Positions 1 to 3,656 of a stretch of 7,473 nt of DNA are shown here, one piece after another; within the stretch, counting starts at the first letter, position 1; the number at the start of each line of letters is the position of its first letter. Under the pieces are notes generated by a model, which was not told the DNA's origin, ran no database searches, and saw only the letters and a program-made list of their open reading frames with translations. The stretch covers positions 1 to 7,473 of the forward strand of contig JAOUJU010000082.1 of NCBI GenBank assembly GCA_029883045.1. Direction: 5' to 3'. The stretch is from Rhodospirillaceae bacterium. GTDB taxonomy: Bacteria; Pseudomonadota; Alphaproteobacteria; Rhodospirillales; Magnetovibrionaceae. Position numbers and translations under genes: made by a program.

Positions 1-205
1 CATAAGTTGCATTAACAGCCGGAACGAATGCCCGCTTCAAGTAAGATATTGGCTCAATTTATCATGAGCTATTTTTCCCTTACCCCCTAACGAGCAGCTA
101 GTGCCAATAGATTAGCACCAAATATTTATAACCATACTTTAAAATCTGTGTAATTGGGGATATCCCTAATGAGTATAGGTATATTCAAAAAATTTGGCAT
201 TTAGG
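1..205. other. Left-edge intergenic region, no recognisable gene
   Basis: No coding region could be supported here. One plus-strand frame is open from base 2 to a TGA at 66-68, so the tail of a gene lying to the left is possible, but the roughly 21 residues resemble nothing I recognise. The stretch contains a hairpin-like inverted repeat GTGCCAA/TTAGCAC (101-118, one mismatch, 4-nt loop), a near-perfect 18-bp palindrome (153-170), and two copies of CCCTAAYGAG (85-94 and 164-173). These could be regulatory sites for a gene outside the window. No function can be assigned from the sequence. Confidence 0.4.
153..170. repeat. 18-bp near-perfect palindrome
   Basis: ATTGGGGATATCCCTAAT has the uninterrupted 10-bp core palindrome GGGATATCCC (157-166), flanked after one mismatch by ATT/AAT. 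It lies beyond the terminator of the minus-strand transporter gene, so it does not obviously belong to that gene. The form fits a dimeric protein-binding site, but the cognate factor and target gene cannot be identified. Confidence 0.4.
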
Positions 206-208
206 AAC

Positions 209-240
209 AAAAAAAGACCGGATAAAATTCCGGCCTTTTT
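209..240 (-). terminator. Intrinsic terminator of the YeeE-family gene
   Basis: Read on the minus strand, GGCCGGA and TCCGGTC form a 7-bp stem (one G-U pair) with a 6-nt loop, followed by seven T residues. The flanking A run (209-215) and T run (236-240) extend the stem and make it potentially active in both directions. It lies about 45 bp beyond the stop codon of the minus-strand transporter gene, the expected place for that gene's terminator. The G-U pair is an A-C mismatch on the plus strand, so the minus orientation is favoured. Confidence 0.85.
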
Positions 241-282
241 CTTTATTTTCAATATTTTATAATTCTGAGATAATGTATTAGA

Positions 283-1392
283 TTAGTCATTTCGGCTAAA
301 AATTGCTTTAAACCCACCTAAAACTGAATCTTCCTCTAGTGATTTTAATCCCCACAAGGCACCAAAAAGTATGGAAAGAAGTGCAATAACAGACCCAAAC
401 GCCAGCGTGGACATACCGGTTATCCCCTGACCAATGGTGCAGCCAAGGGCTAAAATACCACCAATACCCATTATTGCCGCACCAATCATGTGTCTTATCA
501 TGTCGGAACTGTCGGAGAATGCCTCGATATGGAAACTTTTGGTGGAAATAGCCATAAGGAACGACCCTAAAATAACCCCACCAACGGTTGCTATGCCAAA
601 GTTTATTGACGCACCAGTGAAAGTCATCAGATATTGAATTGATTCTGCCGTAGGAGAAACAAAAGTAAACGAAAACAGCGGGGTGGGGTCGAAATCATCA
701 AAACCCAAAACACCTGTAATCCACCATCCAACCGGAACCAAAAGACCAATAATAAGGCCAGCAGCCATATCCGATGGGGATGATCTAAATTCAGCACTTT
801 TGAACACATAAATCAGCAGCGCACCGGCAAAAACAAGCGTAACAGCTAGGCGTATGCTTTCGGTTTCAGCGTTTATAAGGCGCGCAATCATTTCAACCAT
901 GCTCTGGGTATCAAGGCCGGATGTATCGGTTAGGTTTATATTGGTTTTTTCCAGCTCAAGTCGGGCAAGGCCAATAAGGCCACGTAACGTCATATATGCG
1001 AAAATACCCATTATTATGGCAACAACTATGGATTTTAGGTTTCCACCGCCAATTCTAACCAATGTTTTGTTACCGCAACCGCCGGCCATGGTCATGCCAA
1101 ATCCGAACATAACCCCGCCTAAAATGGCACCAAGCCAACCTAGGTTGGACGTTAGATAAATAGATGAAGAAACATCGATTTTTCCGGTGATGTGCAGCGC
1201 CTGGGTGCCCAACATAGCGACGGCAATGGTCATCATCCACGCACGAAAACGCTTGGAATCACCCATAAAAACCATGTCAGATACTGCGCCCATGGTGCAA
1301 AAGTTGGTTTTATTGGCCGTGGCGCCAAAAATTATACCAGCTGCGAATCCGGCCAGCGCAACAATGGTTTGTACCGAAAGTTGATCATCCAT
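283..1392 (-). CDS. YeeE/YedE (TsuA-type) sulfur-compound membrane transporter
   Basis: This 369-residue, strongly hydrophobic, Gly-rich inner-membrane protein has the repeated signature of the YeeE/YedE family. Near the N-terminus is ANKTNFCTMGA (Cys32); in the first half, MAGGCGNKTLVR (Cys106); in the C-terminal half, LGCTIGQGITGMS (Cys318). In the structurally studied YeeE (TsuA) thiosulfate transporter, three conserved cysteines at equivalent motifs line the pore and relay thiosulfate by transient contacts, so import of thiosulfate or a related reduced sulfur species is the likely role. The length matches fused single-chain members rather than the half-size paired type. Residues about 145-185 form a polar segment between membrane helices. 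The ATG start is supported by GGAGA (1403-1399) 6 nt upstream. It is divergent from a DsrE/TusA sulfur-carrier cluster and has its own terminator. The exact substrate (thiosulfate, sulfide, persulfide or selenium species) cannot be read from sequence. Confidence 0.9.
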   Translation of the reverse strand: MDDQLSVQTIVALAGFAAGIIFGATANKTNFCTMGAVSDMVFMGDSKRFRAWMMTIAVAMLGTQALHITGKIDVSSSIYLTSNLGWLGAILGGVMFGFGMTMAGGCGNKTLVRIGGGNLKSIVVAIIMGIFAYMTLRGLIGLARLELEKTNINLTDTSGLDTQSMVEMIARLINAETESIRLAVTLVFAGALLIYVFKSAEFRSSPSDMAAGLIIGLLVPVGWWITGVLGFDDFDPTPLFSFTFVSPTAESIQYLMTFTGASINFGIATVGGVILGSFLMAISTKSFHIEAFSDSSDMIRHMIGAAIMGIGGILALGCTIGQGITGMSTLAFGSVIALLSILFGALWGLKSLEEDSVLGGFKAIFSRND

Positions 1393-1525
1393 GATGGGTC
1401 TCCATTAAAATTGCAAAACAATCAATAAGTTAGCACCATAAACCGAGGCAAGCTTCCATCCTTGGCTTTAATCTGCAACTTAAATTAATTATGATGTGAT
1501 ATAATCCATACTAGCTTTAATGTGT

Positions 1526-1541
1526 ATTAGAATTTTCTAAT
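1526..1541. promoter_or_regulatory. Candidate operator, 7-2-7 inverted repeat
   Basis: ATTAGAA-TT-TTCTAAT is a perfect 7-bp inverted repeat with a 2-bp spacer, in the middle of the divergent sulfur-gene regulatory region. The size and symmetry fit a small dimeric regulator such as an RHH or ArsR-type protein. A half-site TTAGAA recurs at 2679-2684, just upstream of tusA, with a degenerate right arm. Operator function and the identity of the regulator are inference; AT-rich DNA makes some chance symmetry likely. Confidence 0.4.
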
Positions 1542-1721
1542 TGTACATGATAAAACTGTTTTAATGATATGCTTAGTCATTATAAATGCGGGGTAAATAC
1601 TGGTTTTTTGTATGTATAAATAATGCATTTATTATAATTATAATGGTGGGCGATAAATACTACCATCAAGGCAATTATAAATAATAGATTGCACTTATAT
1701 AAGAAGAATCTAAAATCTATT

Positions 1722-1751
1722 TTGGATTATCGAATGTCACGCTCTTATAAT
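1722..1751 (+). promoter_or_regulatory. Putative sigma70-type promoter for the dsrE2-like gene
   Basis: TTGGAT (1722-1727) is separated by 18 bp from a consensus TATAAT (1746-1751), predicting a start near 1758 and an approximately 84-nt leader before the ATG at 1842. The -35 match is weak (3 of 6), so activation may be needed. GTCACG (1736-1741) sits inside the spacer and is mirrored by CGTGAC at 1800-1805. Other TATAAT-like sequences exist in this AT-rich stretch, so this is the best candidate rather than a firm assignment. Confidence 0.4.
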
Positions 1752-1805
1752 TTATAAAATAATAAAATAGGGCAAGGAACGCAGGGTTCCAGCGTAAAAC
1801 GTGAC
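1736..1805. repeat. Inverted-repeat cluster in dsrE2-like leader
   Basis: GTCACGCT (1736-1743) is mirrored downstream in split form as AGCGT (1791-1795) and CGTGAC (1800-1805). Between them lies GGAAC-N5-GTTCC (1776-1790), a 5-bp stem or half-site pair. The outer elements straddle the predicted transcription start and could form paired operators. The inner hairpin lies in the predicted 5' leader. A binding-site role is inferred; no known riboswitch class was recognised. Confidence 0.35.
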
Positions 1806-1841
1806 AACGGCTGGCTTTATATTTTTGGGAGAAATAAGATT

Positions 1842-2342
1842 ATGCCTAACGACGGAAGCAACAATAAAAAAATGTCTATTATTGTAACGAAGGGAACGCT
1901 CGACTGGGCTTATCCTCCGTTCATTCTTGCCACCACTGCCGCAGCTATGGACGTTGACGTTACAATGTTCTTCACATTTTATGGTCTTCAGCTTTTGAAA
2001 AAAGATTTAGGTCATCTGCAAATTTCAACCTTGGGCAACCCCGGCATGGAAATGCCAATGATGGGTATGCACATGACCATGCCTAATATTGTTTCTGCTA
2101 TTCCTGGCGTTGATGCGATGGCGTCTTCAATGATGCGCAGCCTGATCAAGAAAAAGGGCGTTGCCTCAATACCGGAACTTCGTGATATGGCCGTTGAAAG
2201 CGATATTAAAATTGTTGGATGTCAGATGACACTCGATCTCTTTGAGTGGGGTCCCGAGTTAATGATTCCTGAAATGGAATTGGGTGGTGCGGCAACTTAT
2301 ATGTCTGGTGCGCTGGAGTCTGATATAAACCTATTTATCTAA
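1842..2342 (+). CDS. DsrE2-like sulfur carrier/sulfurtransferase (DsrE/DsrF/DrsH-like family)
   Basis: This 166-residue cytoplasmic protein resembles the DsrE/DsrF/DrsH-like family (PF13686 type). Recognisable segments are the N-terminal strand SIIVTKGTLDWAYPPFILA (12-30), MDVDVTMFFTFYGLQLL (36-52), the Met-rich loop around 68-81, PNIVSAIPGV (81-90), the KKKGVASIPELRDMA helix (103-117) and the active-site region IVGCQMTLDLF (124-134). Cys127 is the only cysteine and matches the persulfide-carrying Cys of this family. The closing GGAATYMSGA motif (148-157) is also typical. Such proteins pass sulfane sulfur to or from TusA during dissimilatory sulfur oxidation or sulfur assimilation, and a tusA gene lies nearby. 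GGGAGA (1827-1832) is 9 nt before the ATG and fixes the start. It is probably the first gene of a dsrE2-RHH-tusA transcript. The exact sulfur donor and acceptor cannot be determined. Confidence 0.85.
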   Translation: MPNDGSNNKKMSIIVTKGTLDWAYPPFILATTAAAMDVDVTMFFTFYGLQLLKKDLGHLQISTLGNPGMEMPMMGMHMTMPNIVSAIPGVDAMASSMMRSLIKKKGVASIPELRDMAVESDIKIVGCQMTLDLFEWGPELMIPEMELGGAATYMSGALESDINLFI

Positions 2343-2353
2343 AGGATGATTGA

Positions 2354-2668
2354 GTGAGCGCGTTTATCAGCAGAAAACAGCTTCTCGAAGATGAAACTCC
2401 CCTAAGTGAGCTGTTTGGACTATGCAACGGCGAGCAAGATAAAGAGTTTTTACCCGAGCGTAGATCGCTGAGAATACATGGTCATTCTACAACAATCAGA
2501 CTTGAGAGGGCGTTTTGGAACGTTTTAGAAGATTTAGCTAAAATTGAAGAAACAACAGTAGTTGGCTTGGTTACTAAAATTTATGATCACTGTCAGTTTT
2601 CAAATAGCAAAAATCTAGCTTCGTGTTTACGTGTTTTCTGTTTAAAATTTATAAATATAGGCCTGTAA
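2354..2668 (+). CDS. Ribbon-helix-helix (RHH_4-type) DNA-binding protein
   Basis: This 104-residue protein has a poorly conserved N-terminal part (1-35) and a ribbon-helix-helix domain of the RHH_4 kind (about 37-102). The domain shows the beta-strand RSLRIHGHSTTIRLERAFW (37-55), helix A NVLEDLAKIEETTV, helix B VGLVTKIYDHC, and the closing NLASCLRVFCLKFI (87-100), like the NLSSALRVF ending typical of this family. RHH proteins bind DNA as dimers through the paired strands, so a transcriptional regulator role is likely. The start is GTG: AAAGGA (2341-2346) overlaps the upstream stop codon and lies 7 nt before it, indicating translation coupled to the DsrE2-like gene. Four cysteines (24, 80, 91, 96) are notable for so small a protein beside sulfur carriers. 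A role in controlling this locus is inferred from position only; many RHH_4 proteins remain uncharacterised. Confidence 0.75.
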   Translation: MSAFISRKQLLEDETPLSELFGLCNGEQDKEFLPERRSLRIHGHSTTIRLERAFWNVLEDLAKIEETTVVGLVTKIYDHCQFSNSKNLASCLRVFCLKFINIGL

Positions 2669-2678
2669 GCACTAAACG

Positions 2679-2704
2679 TTAGAAATTATAAAACAAAATA
2701 TAAT
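2679..2704 (+). promoter_or_regulatory. Possible internal promoter/half-operator upstream of tusA
   Basis: The 58-bp gap before tusA contains TTAGAA (2679-2684), matching one arm of the inverted repeat at 1526-1541, and a consensus TATAAT (2699-2704). No convincing -35 element is visible. Separate transcription of tusA is possible but unproven, and the A/T richness makes a chance TATAAT likely. Confidence 0.25.
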
Positions 2705-2726
2705 ATACAAAAAAAGAGAGAGAAAA

Positions 2727-2951
2727 ATGGCTACACAAACACTAGATACAAAGGGCATGAACTGCCCATTACCAATCCTTAAAACCAAAAAGGCTATTAA
2801 GGGTCTGGGCGCAGGAGAAACCCTTGAGGTTCTTTCAACCGATCCGGGGTCGGTAAAAGATTTTGAAGCTTTTTGCAAATCAACCGGTAATAAGTTGATG
2901 GAAAGCACAGAGGACGGCGGTGTTTTTCGCTACCTAATCGAAAAACCATAA
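2727..2951 (+). CDS. tusA: TusA-family sulfur carrier protein
   Basis: This 74-residue protein is a full-length TusA/SirA-fold sulfur carrier. The family signature GMNCPLPILKTKKAI (10-24) includes the CPxP motif with Cys13, which carries the persulfide. The downstream DPGSVKDFEAFCKSTGN segment (39-55) and the terminal strand GVFRYLIEK (65-73) complete the two-layer alpha/beta fold. TusA proteins receive sulfane sulfur from cysteine desulfurases, rhodaneses or DsrE-type proteins and pass it to thiolation, molybdenum-cofactor or sulfur-oxidation pathways. Here, close to a DsrE2-like gene and a sulfur transporter, dissimilatory or trafficking use is more likely than tRNA thiolation, but that is inference. 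A purine-rich GAGAGAG stretch (about 2716-2722) serves as a weak ribosome-binding site. A strong terminator follows the stop codon. Confidence 0.93.
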   Translation: MATQTLDTKGMNCPLPILKTKKAIKGLGAGETLEVLSTDPGSVKDFEAFCKSTGNKLMESTEDGGVFRYLIEKP

Positions 2952-2967
2952 TTCTTTTTGCATTTTT

Positions 2968-3008
2968 AAAAAACCCGGTAAGGCGCAAATGTGCTTGCCG
3001 GGTTTTTT
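2968..3008 (+). terminator. Strong intrinsic terminator after tusA
   Basis: CCCGGTAA (2974-2981) pairs with TTGCCGGG (2995-3002), containing one G-U pair. After a single bulged G, GCGC (2983-2986) pairs with GTGC (2991-2994) around an AAAT loop. The hairpin is flanked by an A run on the left and T6 (3003-3008) on the right. It ends only 14 nt before the ATG of the thioredoxin-like gene, so it separates that gene from tusA or tunes read-through into it. Confidence 0.92.
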
Positions 3009-3022
3009 GTAATCACATTTGG

Positions 3023-3451
3023 ATGCATATAGTGAAGTATTTTTCTTTACATTATTTTATTTTTATTTTTATTTCCCTCATGCCGGCAAGTGGTAACGCT
3101 GCGGAACTATTGTATTTCTATTCAGACGCATGTGGTTATTGCGAACGGTGGAATGAAGAGGTTGGGGTCATCTATGACAAAACAGAAGAAAGCTCTGTTC
3201 TTAAGCTTCGTCCGGTAGATATTCACGCTAAAATCCCAAGTGATATTGAGCACATAAAAGGTGTTATCTACACGCCTACCTTTGTGGCAATAGATGCCAG
3301 CCGTGAAATAGGTCGAATAGTGGGCTACGGGGGCGACATGTTCTTCTGGCAACACATTGAGATATTGATCAGTGACATGAAAAAATCAAAATCCAATATT
3401 ATAACACCATGCCCGGATGGCGATAATACAAACAATCGATTATCTTGTTGA
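3023..3451 (+). CDS. Periplasmic thioredoxin-like protein, SoxS-like
   Basis: This 142-residue protein has a hydrophobic N-terminal signal peptide (about 5-26, likely cleavage near GNAA, 24-27) followed by a thioredoxin fold. The redox motif CGYC is at 37-40 in FYSDACGYCERWNEEVG, the cis-Pro loop reads VIYTPTFVAID, and GRIVGYGGDMFFW follows near the end of the domain. This pattern (CxYCxxW..EVG..Y..T, TPTF, GRI.GY.G..FFW) resembles SoxS, the periplasmic thiol-disulfide protein that keeps the SoxYZ sulfur carrier reduced in sox gene clusters. No soxYZ, soxAX or soxB is visible here, so only SoxS-like is claimed. Two extra cysteines (129 and 142) lie in the C-terminal tail. Start choice is uncertain: the ATG lacks a spaced ribosome-binding site, whereas GTG at 3032 has TTTGGA (3018-3023) 8 nt upstream and would give a signal peptide starting MKYFS. 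The gene follows a strong terminator directly. Confidence 0.8.
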   Translation: MHIVKYFSLHYFIFIFISLMPASGNAAELLYFYSDACGYCERWNEEVGVIYDKTEESSVLKLRPVDIHAKIPSDIEHIKGVIYTPTFVAIDASREIGRIVGYGGDMFFWQHIEILISDMKKSKSNIITPCPDGDNTNNRLSC

Positions 3452-3470
3452 TATTTAATAACTATTTCAA

Positions 3471-3486
3471 TTATTATTAATAATAA
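3471..3486. repeat. 16-bp perfect AT palindrome
   Basis: TTATTATTAATAATAA is exactly self-complementary and lies 20 bp after the stop codon of the thioredoxin-like gene. It contains no GC pairs and no loop, so it would make a poor terminator hairpin; it may be a protein-binding or bendable site. Chance occurrence is plausible in such AT-rich DNA. Confidence 0.3.
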
Positions 3487-3559
3487 AATGGCCCAGATTT
3501 CACCCATTATTTGTGCGCGTAAAGATCGTTTTTTCTTGTTTTGGTAAGGTATAGGTAAG

Positions 3560-3588
3560 ATAAACAAGCATAGTATCTATTTGTTTAT
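3560..3588. promoter_or_regulatory. 8-bp perfect inverted repeat upstream of the c-di-GMP gene
   Basis: ATAAACAA (3560-3567) and TTGTTTAT (3581-3588) are perfect inverted arms separated by 13 bp, which puts the arm centres 21 bp (two helical turns) apart. This suits a dimeric regulator binding one face of DNA. It lies 69 bp before the TTG start of the PAS-GGDEF-EAL gene in a 205-bp intergenic region where no clear sigma70 promoter could be assigned. It lacks a T run and is not a terminator. The operator role is inference. Confidence 0.4.
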
Positions 3589-3656
3589 ATGGTAGTTTTG
3601 ACCGTTATCGCATTTATGGGGTGCCGTAGCTGTAGGATAAAAGGGCTATAACTAGC

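Larger units (their letters stand above)
1393..1841. promoter_or_regulatory. 449-bp AT-rich divergent regulatory region
   Basis: This gap separates the minus-strand transporter from the plus-strand DsrE2-like gene and must contain promoters for both. No ORF of useful size is supported. Its contents, from left, are: the transporter ribosome-binding site (1399-1403); a TATAAT hexamer (1500-1505); the 7-2-7 inverted repeat at 1526-1541; two copies of TAAATACT exactly 60 bp apart (1594-1601, 1654-1661); an AT-only arm pair ATAAAT/ATTTAT (1616-1632); a promoter-like pair at 1722-1751; and a leader with inverted repeats (1736-1805). Its length and repeat density suggest more control than a simple housekeeping promoter. 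The transporter promoter could not be placed with confidence. Confidence 0.6.

Noticed and set aside
101..118. Hairpin GTGCCAA/TTAGCAC considered as a terminator or RNA gene element
   Set aside because: It has a mismatch, no T run on either strand and no surrounding tRNA or ncRNA structure.
854..1159. Plus-strand open frames opposite the YeeE-family gene
   Set aside because: They are antisense shadows of a well-supported membrane protein gene, with no ribosome-binding site and Pro/Arg/Ile-rich composition typical of reverse reading.
1616..1632. ATAAAT-N5-ATTTAT inverted repeat
   Set aside because: AT-only arms of 6 bp are expected by chance in this composition.
1734..1757. Short leader ORF MSRSYNL, and a 28-codon GTG frame from 1801 overlapping the DsrE2-like start
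   Set aside because: No ribosome-binding site, no regulatory-codon bias, and the first lies across the predicted promoter -10 region.
3422..3444. GATAAT/ATTATC inverted repeat at the end of the SoxS-like gene considered as a terminator
   Set aside because: Weak stem inside coding sequence with only a broken T-rich tail.
3598..3603. TTGACC as -35 element of the c-di-GMP gene promoter
   Set aside because: No acceptable -10 hexamer occurs 16-19 bp downstream.
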